Part shown: positions 1-12,290 of the stretch, one piece after another | Numbering within the stretch: the stretch's first letter is position 1 | How the letters are laid out: the number at the start of each line of letters is the position of its first letter | NCBI GenBank assembly: GCA_009809945.1 | Contig: WTPW01000013.1 | Coordinates: forward strand, 400,786 to 464,785 | DNA: 64,000 nt | From: Gigaspora margarita | Taxonomy: Eukaryota; Glomeromycota; Glomeromycetes; Diversisporales; Gigasporaceae | Direction: 5' to 3' | Made by a program: the position numbers and the translations under genes | The notes under the pieces: generated by a model | Told to the model about the DNA's origin: nothing | Database searches by the model: none | What the model saw: the letters and a program-made list of their open reading frames with translations, nothing else

Positions 1-1604
1 GTATCAAAGATCCTTAAGCAGAAACAATGGTCCGAAATACGCAAAGTTTCAAAGGATGCGAATGCACTTAAATGGCTAGTCCCAAGTTTTCCCAAATTGA
101 ACAAGCTCTTGGAATGTGGATTAGCACCGCTGAACAAAAACAACTCACACTTACAGGAGAAGTAATTCACCAGAAAGCCCTTGAATTTGCAATATTGTTA
201 GGAGTTTCGGAGGATGAATTCAAAGCATCTAAAGGTTGGCTTTCACAATTCAAGGCTAGATCAGGAATTCGAAACTATCGAATTCATGGAGAAGCTGAAA
301 GTGCCCCTATAGATTTCTTCCACAATTTCGTGAAGAGCTAAAGGATCTTTTGAAGTTATATGAGCCACAAAATATTTTTAATACCGATGAATGTGGTTTA
401 TTTTATCGCATGGAACCTAATACCTCACTGTTAACTTCTGCGTGCAAGGGTAAAAAAAATAAATCAAGAATTACAGTCATTTGCATGTCCAATGCAGATG
501 GTACTGAAAAAATGAGGCCATTAGTTATCAACAAGTCTAATATGCTATTTGCATTTCGCTATGAAGGAATCACATCACATAGTCAACTTCCAGTTGATTA
601 TTATAATAATGAAAAGGCGTGGATGCGTCAAGATATATTTAAGGTTGTGTGATACTATTTTCGAATTACTTAGCACTATCTTTTTTTTTTTATTCAATCT
701 GCTTTTTATTTTTTTTGTAGAAATTTTTTAACAATCTTCAGACTATATTCCGAATTCAAGAACGAAAAATTCTGTTGCTCGTTGATAATGCCATCTCTCA
801 CAATATTAATAATTATGAAGATTACCCAAACATTCATCTGCATTTTCTTCCTCCTAATACTACCACTCATTTGGAGCCAATGGATACTGGAATTATCAAT
901 GCCTTTAAAGTACACTATAAGCAACTTTATATTCGTCAAGTAATTCATGATTTTGATAAGGGCATTGAGGAACCAAGTAAGATTGATATACTTCAGGTAA
1001 TGTTGGCGACACTTAACTAGATTTTCAAAATTTAGCCTAATAGTTAATATTACTGTATATTTTTCAGCAATACAGTTGGTAAAAACTGCATGGGATGGCA
1101 TAAGTGCTGAGACTATAATTACCTCTTGAACACCTTGTCAGAATTTTTCCAGAAATGGAACCAGCATTTGATGAAGACCTTGAAACTCAAATCATTCAAA
1201 TTCCTGAAGTTACTATAGCTTTATCTGAAATTCAAGAACTTATTGACTTAACTAACGATACCCACCTTCAACAGATCACCCAAGTATACTTTGACTATGA
1301 TGAGTTTATTGATACTGAGGAAGCTTTGGATGATGAACGAATCATCGAATTTGTTCAAAATCCGGTTGTTAATGATAATGAGCCTAATGATTTTGTGGAT
1401 GAAGAACCTAAAATTACCTTCACTGAAGCCAAAAAAAGCCTTAATCAACTTCATAGCTTTACCCGCCAGCAATTCTTTATGACTAATAGCTTTATTAAAA
1501 AAAATGATGAGGCATTCTTTTATGATTTTCTTTCCCAAACACATAGAGCCTCTGTTAGATTTATGAAACAGGGCACTCTTGAACATTTAATAATTCACGA
1601 ATAA
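1..1604 (+). pseudogene. Tigger/pogo-type DDE transposase relic, 5' end outside window
   Basis: Relic of a Tc1/mariner-superfamily transposase of the Tigger/pogo (CENP-B-like) branch, which would cut and paste its own element in the nucleus. The end of an N-terminal helix-turn-helix is readable in frame 1 at 1-75 (VSKILK). After a frameshift near 70 the CENP-B-type DNA-binding part follows at 72-310 (IEQALGMWI, KGWLSQFKAR). After another frameshift near 310 the DDE domain follows: first Asp in FNTDECGLF (about 370-400), second in LLVDNAISH (775-800), third in EPMDTGIINAF (about 870-910), so all three catalytic acids survive. Probable introns lie at about 645-720 (ends tttttgtag) and 997-1067 (caggtaatg...tttttcag). 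An acidic C-terminal region continues in 1155-1604 after another shift. Several frameshifts make it inactive. The element termini are not identified. Confidence 0.82.
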
Positions 1605-2261
1605 ATCTTTTCACCTTTAATTCTGTTATTAAAGTTAGTAATAAATATAAAACAGAGTTAAAAATTATGAGTATAGGGCATTCATTTTTATCAATTATTT
1701 TGTAACGAAGCCTTCGAAATTAAAATTATTATTGAATAAAGGTTGAGGATTAAGCAGTATATTGTATCTGAATTTTTTTTCTAGTGCCGTTATAAAAATT
1801 TTATTAAATTGTGTGCATTCACACAATTTGTGCATAAAGTATCGATAAAAAAAGATCATTAATTGCCTAAAATTTTATATTTGCAACATAAATCATGTAA
1901 CGATTACTTCAATTAATCGTAGTACATGTGCACGATCTCTAAAACTAGCCAATCATGATAAAAGATATGTTTGTGTGACCTTTAACCAAGCCTAATTTTA
2001 TTTTTACTTCTTTAAATATAAATTTATATGCTATATTGTTGTTATATTATTGGTTATGAACATATACTAAACTTTTAATATTGGATTTATAACTTTTTCA
2101 TATTAGTCACCTACTCACAATAGTTACATAAAGTTTCGGATTTTATGATATGACTATTGCAGGAGTTGACTGTAGTTCTGGTCATTGATTTAAACTTGAT
2201 AGGTTAGAAGTATCTTTAAAAATAGAGCTTTTTGAACAGGTATTTTTTGATTTAAAGGCAC
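1605..2261. other. AT-rich spacer downstream of the transposase relic
   Basis: No gene or clear terminal inverted repeat seen. A short coding-like stretch at about 2190-2308 on the + strand (LEVSLKIELFEQVFFDLK) is open for some 40 codons but has no recognisable family and no start; it overlaps the first unit of the following direct repeat. Confidence 0.45.
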
Positions 2262-2690
2262 AGAAAGAAAGATTCTTTGAAGATGACATTACATCAGATC
2301 TAAAATAGAATTTAATATTTCAGTAAACCTTTAATTATTAAATATACAAATTATAAATACTTATTTTTCTTCTGTTTGTTTATTTTGTTCAGTTTAACCA
2401 GGTTCTAATTGTTTGTTTTGATATGTTTATCTAGTTTGATCTGTTAATTAGTTGATATTGAATGGGTATTTTATATTTAGAGGAATAGAAAAAAAGATTT
2501 TTTAAAGTTGATTTCACATCAGATCTAGAATAGAATTTAATGCTTTAATAAATCTTTAATTAATAATATACAAATTATAAATATATATCTTTTTTTAGTT
2601 TGTTCTGTTCAACCAGGTTCTGATTGTTCAGTTTGATCTGTTCAATCAGTTTGATCAGGGCTCTAAACAATCTATATGAGATCATATTTG
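2262..2690 (+). repeat. Two-copy direct repeat, about 225 bp unit
   Basis: The block around catcagatcta-aaatagaattta at 2292 returns at 2517, an offset of about 225 bases. Both copies continue through ...taatatacaaattataaata and a Gtt/Ttg-rich tail (gttctgattgttcagtttga). Copy 1 is about 2262-2486 and copy 2 about 2487-2690. A fragment of the T/G-rich tail recurs near 3100-3190. Confidence 0.6.
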
Positions 2691-2820
2691 AAAAATTGCT
2701 AATATAAGGCTTTTTTTAAAAAAGATTATATTTGAAAAGTAGGCATTGGGTAAGAAGGTTATATTTGAAAACAGCTAATGACTAAATGGTTATATAATAC
2801 TAGAAAGTGTCAGATAGTTT

Positions 2821-2866
<46 letters not shown>

Positions 2867-3229
2867 AGCATTTGGTAGTTTTTTTTTTCTTTAGAGAGCA
2901 TTGGTTCAAGTTTTTTTTTTTTTAGAAAGCATTGGTCTGGTTTTTTTAAAAATGCTGCATTTTAAAAAAAATAAAAAATTTAATTTTTTTATATACTGTT
3001 TGAAATTGAAATATAGCTAATATATACTAGTATAAAAGTGCTAACAAAAAAAAATTACTATAATGCTCAAATATAAGCTCATATAGATTATTTGGGGTCC
3101 TGTTTGATCTATTTATTTAGCTTGTTCTGATTGTTTATTTTGATTTATTCATTTGGCTTGTTTTGATTGTTTATTTTGATCTATTTGTTTAATAGAATTG
3201 TTATATTCAGAATTGGCAATATATATTGA
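2691..3229. other. T-rich low-complexity spacer
   Basis: Contains long T homopolymers at about 2818-2960, separated by a short recurring word, tttagaaagcattggt (three diverged copies). No gene seen. Confidence 0.5.
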
Positions 3230-4590
3230 AAGTTTCTATTGTTTCTAAATCATCAGAGTCAGAAGACATATTGTCTGCATTAGTATTATTATCACTAATA
3301 TCTTGATAATGATGATGATTGTTATTATTATTCTTATTGTTATTGTTATAGAAGAAAAAATTGTCCAAAAAGGTGCATCAAGTAGAGGTCTTGTTTGATT
3401 TTTCTAGCTACAATCATAATGATGCTCTCTATTGAGTTTATTTAATTGGTTAATTATTGCCATTTCTTTAGCCCAATAGAAGATTTTTTAGCACTATTTA
3501 AAAATAATTAAATAGAATTAACTGATATATGTATTATTTATTTTTTAAAAAATCTATACTGTTAAATTATTCTTTTAGACTGCCATAGTGGAATATATAC
3601 TTTAATTACATATTTTTATTTCTTCATTGATTATTGTCTTTATTATTGTATAATTGATTTTTTGGATTGTTTCTGCCTTGCAAATTTGATATTCATTTCA
3701 GATAGTTCATCTAAATGATATGCAGTTTCAATAACTATATTAGCAGGATTGTCCTTCCATTCTTTTTAATTAAGTGAACTTGGTTGGTATGTTTTAATAA
3801 TCAGGTTCTTAATGCAAATCATATGCTAAAATCATCCACTTTTCTTTTTTTTCTAAATAAATGCAATGTGAATCTGTATATATATATAAACTTATATTTT
3901 TTATACAAAAAAAACTTACTTCTTACATATGTGAATTTTCCCAACATGTTTTTTATTTAACTTCAATTTGGTACTATATACTTTAATTTTTGTTATTAAT
4001 GAAAGACTTTTGTAATTGCTTTGGAGCACTTGAACAACTTTGCTGTTTAAATATTGGAGGTTTTTATTGATATGTTTTTAAGAGTGGGTAAATTGTTATC
4101 TCCACAATTCCTTTTGATTGAACTAGTTTTTTTGATATTAATTGCCAAACATGGAATATTATGTACAAATTGCTTTGCAACTGAGAAGTTTTTTCTATTA
4201 TTATAAAAATATAATATACAAATCTAATACTAATATTATCAGGTTTATAACAATCAAGAATACAATATAAAAAAAATCAATTTACCCAAATACTAATTTA
4301 TATTTTGGATCTATTGAAATTAATTGTTCTTGATTAAATTTTATTTGACTTTGGTCATATAATCTACTAGTGAGAAATATTTTTTCTTTTCTTTTGTTTT
4401 GAATTTTTATGACCTTCTACTTTCACTAATTTTGCTATTATTATTATCAATATCATTGATATTTATACTATCAAGATGATCAGTTATAGAAGTTTGTGAG
4501 CATTGAATTTTTTGAGATATTTGACTTAGATCTTTTCTAAATATGTTCAAGTCTTTCTTCAAAAAGAGCAATTTGGAATTATTCAAGTCT
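3230..4590 (-). pseudogene. Possible decayed coding relic, family unknown
   Basis: Read on the minus strand, several separate stretches look protein-coding but are joined only by frameshifts and stops. One is a polar segment at about 4430-4590 (LLFLKKDLNIFRKDLSQISQ, then SITDHLDSININDIDNNN). Another, at about 4270-4400, reads LYDQSQIKFNQEQLISIDPK. A third is an Asn/His/Asp-rich segment at about 3230-3345. The composition resembles low-complexity linkers common in AT-rich fungal proteins. No domain is recognised, and chance openness of AT-rich DNA cannot be excluded. Confidence 0.25.
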
Positions 4591-4646
4591 GAATTTCTTA
4601 TAATAAAGTTATATTAACTAATATTAATATAAACTATTAAACAATA

Positions 4647-5140
4647 ATTGTCAGAGATGATGCTGAAATCAGATGATGCTAAATTCCACATGATCACTTA
4701 TTATCAGATTTCTTAAAATTTTCAAAAATTGTGTAAACAATCGATCTACACTATGTAATCAAAACAATTGAATGGGTCAGTTAGAGTAGGGTTAACTCAA
4801 TGCTGCATAAATCGCATCTTGAAATCTATATATAAAAGACCTTCCAACTGTATCAAAATGGCGGCCCTAACTCTAACCCTAAACACGAGCCAAATTTTTT
4901 TTTTGTTAGTGGTTTTATAGATGCTTTTTGCCTCATGATTAGGGTTAGAGTTAGGGTCACCTTTTTGATACAGTTAGAAGATCTTTTATTTATAGATATC
5001 AAGCATGCATATAGATATACTGACTGGTGATGTAGTGTAGATTGATTGTTTACACAATTTTCAGAAATTTTAGAAAATCTGATAATACAAAGATCATGTG
5101 AATTTCAGCATTATCTGATTTTAGCAGCATTTCTGACAAT
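4647..5140. mobile_element. Foldback/MITE-like inverted-repeat element with telomere-like loop
   Basis: Left arm attgtcagagatgatgctga and right arm ...cagcatttctgacaat are inverted copies. The match continues inward for about 200 bases (cacatgatcac / gatcatgtgaa; gtgtaaacaatcgatcta / tgattgtttacacaa; aagaccttccaactgtatc / gatacagttagaagatctt). The centre carries ccctaactctaaccctaaa on one arm and ttagggttagagttaggg on the other. No coding capacity. Confidence 0.75.
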
Positions 5141-5336
5141 AATTAAAGTAAAATATACAAATACCTTCTTCTAAATCTTTGTAACTACTTCTAGAATCTA
5201 TTTGAATATCATATAGCAGATATTTGTATTAGTAAAAAATTAATGTAATTTGATAATATTGAATAGATAATTTATTTTTACTTGAACTTAATCTACTATT
5301 ATAATGTATTTGTAATATAAAATAAATAATAAAAAT

Positions 5337-5519
5337 GATAAGTGCATAAGTGAGAAAGACAGTTATAAGAATAAGAGCAATGAAGACAAGAGTAAAAGCA
5401 ATAGATATGAGAATAAGAGCAATAGTAATGAGTATAAAAGTGAGAGCAAGAATGAGAACCATAGAGCAGTATTGTATATGAGACAATTTTGGACAATTTT
5501 AGTCTTTTTCAAATTAAAA
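5337..5519 (+). other. Low-complexity Lys/Asn/Ser/Glu reading frame
   Basis: The + strand encodes an open hydrophilic stretch (KNKSNEDKSKSNRYENKSNS) made of degenerate aataagagcaat units. It has no convincing start. The antisense frame reads as a run of Leu/Ile/Ala and would look like a membrane protein, but that is a by-product of the repeat. It may be a relic of a low-complexity exon. Confidence 0.2.
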
Positions 5520-7446
5520 TTATATAAAATTTTATTAAGTTAATCTATTTACTTTTTTCACAAATGAGTCTAGCATCTAAAAAAATATATATAATTATAT
5601 AATTTTTTAAATTAATTTATTGATTAGTTAAACTTGAAACATAGGCTTAGATGATTTTGGACAATCTTGAATACTTGACAATTTATAGTATGGACATGTC
5701 CCATGTACAACACTATCATAAAGTAAAAAAGAACAGAATAAAGAAAATATGAACACTTCCTTTTTCTATAATTCATATCTTCACAAGATTTGAGAAAAGG
5801 ACCAAAATAAAAACAGTTTTTGGTATCATGATATGAATATTTGTAGAAAAATAAAACTAAAAATTTCAAAATTTTCAAAACTAATATGAATAAAAAAGAC
5901 CCAATATAAAAAAAAGTTATTGAATATGAAGCAAAGTTGTAACAAATAGATAAGTATTATCTATATATATGTGTGTGAAAAAAAAGCCCAATAGCTATTT
6001 TGAATATTGAAAGAAAATGCAAATAAAGTTATTGAATAAGTGAAGGTGTATCTAATAGTAATAGAATAATTTTATTTGTAGAAAAAAATATAATAGTTAA
6101 TAGAAAAAATATTTGAATAAGAAGTAATGATTGGTTCCATAATTCAAAATACAATTTGTCATAATATAATAATTATTTATTACAAAAGTTGTAATTATTA
6201 CTATTTGTAAAGGACGTCTAAAGCAGAGCAGATTCTTCTAATATATATTTTGACAAATTAACTTTAGGATTATGGTTATCATAGATTAAATTTAGGTAGG
6301 TTTTAGATAGTTATATATAAGCAAATTGCCTTTCTAATATTTTTAATTAATCTATCAAGGTAGGTAGACCGTTTTTTGTATTTTTCAAGCTTTTGCTTTC
6401 TGCTTCACCAAAGATCATCAAATTTCTATAATTTGATTGGTCACATCTTGCATGATTCTGTTTCACTTTAGATGACCCCTATCTGTTCATACTGTAACCC
6501 TATAAAAAAATTGAACTGGATCAGCACAGGTTGCATCGGATAGGCACAGGTATTTTTGGCATAGGTTATGATCCAGATTGGTATAGGTATGGTCTGGATT
6601 GGTACAGATTCCATGGTCTGTATAGGACCATTTACCTATGCCAAATGGACTGTAAATGGCTCAGGTTTTGTAGCAGTTTACTAGTTAAATAGGTATGGGA
6701 TTTGATATAGGTGAATGTAAATTCATGTATTACTATGATAATAATATGGGTTAACTATTAAACTATAAATTTATATAAGTAATCAATATAAGATGAACAA
6801 GCTAACTGCATATAAAGTAAAATTTTATAAGGAATTTTGTTTGTTAAGACATACAGAGAAGCTTCATCAGTAAAATAATGAGATATCATTCTTTTTTTAA
6901 AAAAAATCACTTACTGAACTTTTGCTCTCCATGAAACAAGCCAACAAGTATTACAAGCCAACACATATATAATGTATACATACATGCTATCTGAATGCAC
7001 CATTTTATATAATGTGATATTTCATGCCACCCTTTGCTATAATGTCCTTGCCATTTTTACTATGCCATTCTATGAAATGTTTCTGTATGTACCATATGAT
7101 TTGTGCCATTTTGAGCATTCCCAACACAAACCCATACTACTACCCATACCACTTTTCTTACAAGATAAATATGCAAAAATAGCAATTACTGTATAGATCG
7201 ATTAGATCTATTGATTTGCAATTTATCTATGTCAACTTACCTTTTTGGATTATATATAGAAATGCATAAAATTCTGCAGATATATGATGATATGCACTAA
7301 AATTCTATGGCCAAAAAAAATCATGACGCATTATTGCATTTTTTGATTAAAAAGTTAACTTTGATATTAGGGTAAGGGTAAAAAAAATCATGTAAAAATT
7401 ATTGTATAACTATCTAATTATACTATCATACTTTAATGATCAATAT
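5520..7446. other. AT-rich intergenic DNA
   Basis: No gene supported. One structured patch at about 6507-6680 repeats variants of the words gcatcggataggcacagg and ggtatggtctggattgg, partly self-complementary (ggaccatttacctatgcc against the upstream ggcataggt words). It is comparable to the word-repeat ends described at 19726, 43376 and 63685. Confidence 0.45.
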
Positions 7447-7661
7447 TAGGCCAGACCAAGTGGATTCTTATATTACCCTACAGTGTCCCCCTTCCTTATA
7501 GTAAAAAAAATTTAGATAAATATACATAGGGCTACAGGATATTTTGGAAAAATTTTATAGTTACAGAAAAATTTTAAAAAATTTTTTATTATATAAACCA
7601 CCCCCTTCTGGAAGGGAGAGGGAGGCAATGTAAAACATAGAATCAACTTGGTCTGGCCTTA
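7447..7661. mobile_element. MITE, TIR GGCCAGACCAAG
   Basis: Terminal inverted repeats ggccagaccaagtggattct (from 7449) and its counterpart ending ...aacttggtctggcc (to 7658), with tta on both flanks, which fits a TA target. About 210 bp, non-coding; the interior includes a ccccctt / aaggggg-like pairing of the subterminal parts. Confidence 0.75.
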
Positions 7662-7804
7662 TTAATAAGCAGTTTTAATGCTCTAAACCAGGTCAGATAA
7701 GATACTATAGTGGTCTATCACTATAATACTAGAAATTAAAGTAGCTCCAACCTTACAAATTCCAATAAATTTTTTCTAAGATCGATAAATTAAATTTATA
7801 TTAC

Positions 7805-7935
7805 TACATTGGCATAATTATTACTACATGTAGTAATTTGTTATAATAATTATAACATGTCATAATAATTACAACATGTTGTAATTATTTCGACATGTTG
7901 TAATAATTATGACATGTAGTAATAATTACTACAAT
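7805..7935. repeat. Array of short palindromes around ACATGT
   Basis: Five or so successive self-complementary units of the type taattacaacatgttgtaat (about 22 bp each) alternate ATTATTACTACATGTAGTAAT-like and ttataacatgtcataa forms. No flanking inverted repeat beyond the array is evident. Confidence 0.6.
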
Positions 7936-8214
7936 TAAGGTTTTAAAAAGTCAGTGTAAAAATATATATTGTAAATATAATTGTTGTAATTAGCTATTTA
8001 CAGTAATATACTTTAATAAGAAGCAAAATATCAATAGTGATAGAAAAAAATTATTTATAGAAGTAAAAGAAGATTCAAAAAAAACAAATATTTTATATTC
8101 AAAAAAAAATTTTGGTCATGAAATTTGGTTGTTATTGTATTTATATATGTATGTCAATATTGAAAAAATTTTTACTATCATTAGATTAATTTCATATATA
8201 AAAAATCTTTTAAT

Positions 8215-8562
8215 TATAAGGGGTCTTTGCAGTAGATAGGGCAGATATGTCAATATATATAATTTTGAGATAATTGAATTTAATTACTTTGTTTTGATTT
8301 TCAGACTGTTCTGGGTTAATCAAATTTCACAATTTTGATTGGTTAAATATAACATGTGACTAATGGGTAATCTTGTGATGCACTTGGCTTTGACCTCATA
8401 CAACTTTCTTTTTATATTACATATTTTGATTTTTTTATTATACAAATTGACTTTCATTTATAATTGAAAAATGTTAATTACATTGAAATTTACCAGAATT
8501 TAATAAAAACTTATTTTTCATTTTGGGGTCATATCTGCTCTTTCCATTACAAAGCCTCTATA
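8215..8562. mobile_element. MITE, TIR TATARRGGnCTTTGyA
   Basis: Left end tataaggggtctttgcagta and right end ...attacaaagcctctata are inverted copies. The subterminal word gcagatatg (left) / catatctgc (right) also pairs. About 350 bp, no coding potential. It contains the recurrent ttttgattggtta word near 8336. Confidence 0.65.
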
Positions 8563-8911
8563 TAAAATAACTGATTATAAAATAAACTATTATATAATGA
8601 AATAAACTATTATATAAAATACTTATGATGTTTTAATTTAAATAATTTTTTTTTAGGATTAACTATAAGCTGTTAATATCTATATTTCTTTTCTGTATTA
8701 ATTGTTTTTCTCTATTAGGTTATATAGTGTGGGATGCTTAAAGGCTTCACAAATTTTAATACTAATAATATTTAATATAAAAATAATATCAAAAAAAACA
8801 AGCCACTATTTTGTAGTTTAGCTAATTTGCTACAACTTAGTGGCCTTATTTTTTTAAAAAACATTGTATACTTTTTTAATTAATGTATTTAAAAGTAGGA
8901 TTTTATAATTT

Positions 8912-9205
8912 ATTGCCATAGCGATGTATCGCTACCCCTGATCAGCCAATTATAATGCAGGATCAGGTGTAACGTGAAATTGAAGTAATTACGATTTTTT
9001 TTCAAAAATCGGCTATAGCACAAAATTTTACCTATGAAACTATCTCTCGAGCTCTAACAAAAAAAATTCCTCTCAAAATTTTGGGCTAGAACTTTGCTAA
9101 AGCGCTCTACCCTAACCCTAACCTAACCCTCACCCTAACCCTAAACTAACGAATTTATTTTATTGGTTTGATTTCATATTACACCAGATCTTATAGGGTG
9201 CAACA
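8912..9205. mobile_element. Short element with CCCTAA-rich core, one arm decayed
   Basis: The left arm (gcgatgtatcgctacccctg, then atcagccaat and gcaggatcaggtgtaac) matches the arms of the better-preserved element at 63061-63380. The interior carries the shared core (tctaacaaaaaaaattcctc ... gctctaccctaaccctaacc), with about ten CCCTAA/CCTAA units at 9108-9148. The right arm is only partly recognisable (tattacaccagatcttatag). Confidence 0.6.
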
Positions 9206-10289
9206 TATCACATAGGCAAAAAAATAAAAAATTCTTAAAAGTATAGTATTTTTACATAATATGTAAAAATTTAGCTTAAAATAGGACAAGTCACATGATT
9301 TTAGCTTACTGCTATTGGCTAATTTAAAATTAATTTTAAAATTAATTTTAAATTAATTTCAAAATATTTTTTAATAATTAATTTTCAGCCAATCAAAATG
9401 CAAGAATTCACAAAGACATCAAATTTCAATATTAAATTTTTGAAAATGGGACAAATTTTAGAATATAGTCTTTATGTGTTCTGCATTGTACAAACTTAAT
9501 AAATTGGTTGGCCAGTTAAATTTTGCAAAATTCTGAAAATGTTTTAACTATGTTTTTTGTTGAGTTAGTTTGTTTATTAGGCATTTATAAAAACATTTTA
9601 TATTTTTATATATAAATTTTTTGAAAATAAAACTGAGTTGCTAGATCATTTTTAAAATTTTTTGCATTGCTTTATAAAACTATTTAACCTTTTTTTTGTT
9701 TTGCAAATAGTATATTCAATAGATTTTAATGGTTATAATTTCTAAACATTGTAGATGCATATGATCAATTTTTTAAATTGTATTTTAAAAATTGATTTTT
9801 ATATAAAATATATAAATTATATTTTATGAATTTATTTATATATATTAATTATATAATTACATATAATAAAAATAAATTAAAATTTTGATTTCATTATTTT
9901 TGACCCAACAATAAGAGTAATAATATATTAACTTTATTTTTTTCGATATGGGGTAAGTTAGTAGGAAAAAACAAATCATTTTTAGTAAAATTTTTTTAAT
10001 TTTTAAATTAAAATATTTTAACAACTATTTAATCAAATTTGCTAAAAATTTTATTATTTTAATTTTGAAATTATATTGAATTAAAATAAAAAATATTTAT
10101 TAAATTTAATAAAATAGTTGTTAAGCTTAAAGTTAAGAAAACTTTTACTTAGAAATGATTTGTTCTTTTTCTACTGACTCACCCTATATGTATATTTGAT
10201 ACTAAAATTGACAAATCACTGAGTAAAAATATAACAAATTAACTAATTTTATCATTATACTAATAATAATCTGGTCAAAACAAGTTAAC
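9206..10289. other. AT-rich spacer with simple palindromes
   Basis: No gene. Contains a self-complementary run of taatttaaaattaatttt type at about 9327-9375 and long A/T tracts. Confidence 0.45.
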
Positions 10290-10400
10290 CTCAACTCTGA
10301 TTTCATTCAAACAAATTAAACTTTGATTTCATCAAAACAAATCAAACTTTAATTTCATCAAAACAAATTAACTTTGATTTCATTAAAACAAATTGAACTT
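10290..10400 (+). repeat. Minisatellite, about 26-30 bp unit
   Basis: Four imperfect copies of aactttgatttcatcaaaac followed by aaatta. Each unit is itself weakly self-complementary (gattt...aaatc). Confidence 0.65.
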
Positions 10401-10544
10401 AGATTTTTTTTACAATATCAATCTTTGATTTCTTCAATATTTTAAAACATCAAAACAAATTAAACTTTTCTCCAAAATGTATATTTGTTACTCTGATTAT
10501 ATATAATAAAAATAAGCATGGGAATTCTATAATTAATATTTAAA

Positions 10545-10870
10545 ACAAACTTCAAAATTATTATTTTTGCTCTTAAACTTATGCAGAAAGTATGTAACTT
10601 TTTTTATTCCAGATATGTGTATTTTACAATTAATATTAAAAATTAATTACTGATATTATTGCTCTTTGTTTTGAAACCTATATAAAAGTGTAAAATAAAA
10701 TATACTTTGTAAAAATAAATTACTAATATTAATGCTCTTTGTTTTAAAACCTATGTATAATATATAAAAAGTTAAAGTAAAATTTACTTTTTCTAATATG
10801 TATACTGTACAAATGATATAAAAAAATAAATTACCAATGTTAGTCTTTTCTCTAAAATATAAATAGGCTA
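10545..10870 (+). repeat. Tandem repeat, about 95-105 bp unit, three diverged copies
   Basis: The word attactgatattattgctct with the following ttgttttgaaaccta recurs near 10645, 10725 and 10835 (attactaatattaatgctct; attaccaatgttagtctttt). No coding content seen. Confidence 0.5.
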
Positions 10871-11096
10871 AAACATTGTTGTAAAATTGCTATTTTTTCT
10901 TAATATTGTTTTTTTACTTATTAATATTGTTCTTTGTATCTTAATATTGTGTTTTGCTTCATAACATTAATATTTTATCATAATTTACAAAAAAAACAAT
11001 GAATTGTTAAAAAACCTGTTGCTACTTTAAAACCAAAAGGACATATGCGCAAAAAAAATAGCATGTTTTTGTAGTATGTACAATAGTATAGAAATA

Positions 11097-12290
11097 GATC
11101 CAAGAGTTAAAGCAGACCATAAAGTACAAGAACAAGAACCTTATATAGCAAAAGAAAAGCATACTATATCAAATCATCAAGTTGAATATTAGCCAAAAGA
11201 TATTAGTAATATGATAAATAAAATTGTTTTAATGGATCAGGTCATTGATTCAACAGATAGTAAAAAGTCAGATAATGAAGCATATAATTTGATGCCTCTA
11301 CCACAGCCTAAAAATCTTTAGTTTCTTGTTATGCAGCTTTTTAAGAGCTTTTATAATATAATAATATCATCCTTTTATCCAAAGAAAACTTTGTCAAATT
11401 CTAAACAATATTAATTAAATCTTGTAAGAAGCTACAAAAATAGTAATAGAAAAATTGTGCTAAAACTTATAAATATTATCCAATGAAACAGACAAATTAA
11501 CAGATTAATTAGAAATAGTAACAGTACTAATTTATTTTAAGATTTGTCTATTTTGACTCCAAAAAAATCTTCTGGCATGGCAGTTTGCATAATTATAAAA
11601 TATTTAACAAAAATGCAATAAATTTTTTCTCTATGTCAAGATTAGTAGAAGAAATTAATACTGGTACTGGGTCTGATTCATTTTCTGGGATCTTTTTTAT
11701 ATCAAAAAAAACAAATACATACTTCTCTTGAGACTTTATAGAGTTACTTGTTGAATAATATAATAATGCTTATAATACCAATATAATTGTTTTGCCTGAA
11801 GATTTGGATTTAGATAGTTCAATAGGCATATTACCTACAATAAATCAATATAGAAGAATATGAATAAGTGATAAAGTTTTCAGATCTATATTTTCAAAAG
11901 ATATAAAAATATCAAGTATTTTTGCAAATTTTTTTGTCAATAAAAATGATGCAAATATATATTCAGACCAGATTTAGCTCTTTTTAACATTATTTTATTA
12001 TTCAGAAGAATCAAGAAAGCACAGTCTTGCATATGTTTGTTGGTATAAAAAAATACAAAATGAGAATTTAAGGTATTATCTTAATATTAGCAAATAAGAC
12101 AACAAGCTATATAATATGGATTATGGAATAATTATTTTTACAATATAGATCATTATTGTATAATTCTAGTACATAACATATTGGGAAAATTTGTAGCAGG
12201 AACATTTACTATTGGTTCAAGAAAGCATCAGGATTATATGTCAGTGATCCTATTAAACAGAAAGAACATTATATAATGCATATTGTATTG
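11097..12290 (+). pseudogene. Decayed coding relic of a transposon-associated protein family
   Basis: A long coding-like stretch in two + frames, broken by a frameshift between about 11320 and 11642 and by several in-frame stops (for example TAG at 11190-11192). The first part is polar (VQEQEPYIAKEKHTISNHQV). The second reads LPTINQYRRI, then DKVFRSIFSKDIKISSIFAN, then SLAYVCWYKK and, after a shift, VHNILGKFVAGTFTIGSRKH near 12170-12240. This C-terminal pattern (lAYvrWYk ... VHNILGrF) resembles, from memory, a region repeated in many glomeromycotan transposon-borne proteins. The exact superfamily is not certain; a KDZ-type or similar large element is possible. Not functional. Confidence 0.5.

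Noticed and set aside
706-1101. 131-codon minus-strand frame over the Tigger relic
   Set aside because: Antisense to the transposase DDE region, whose sense strand has recognisable catalytic motifs.
5229-5496. Small membrane protein on the minus strand
   Set aside because: The Leu/Ile run is antisense to a degenerate aataagagcaat repeat; neither strand has a secure start.
9108-9148. Internal telomere or chromosome end
   Set aside because: CCCTAA tracts are short, imperfect and sit inside short mobile elements at a fixed position, so they are not terminal arrays.
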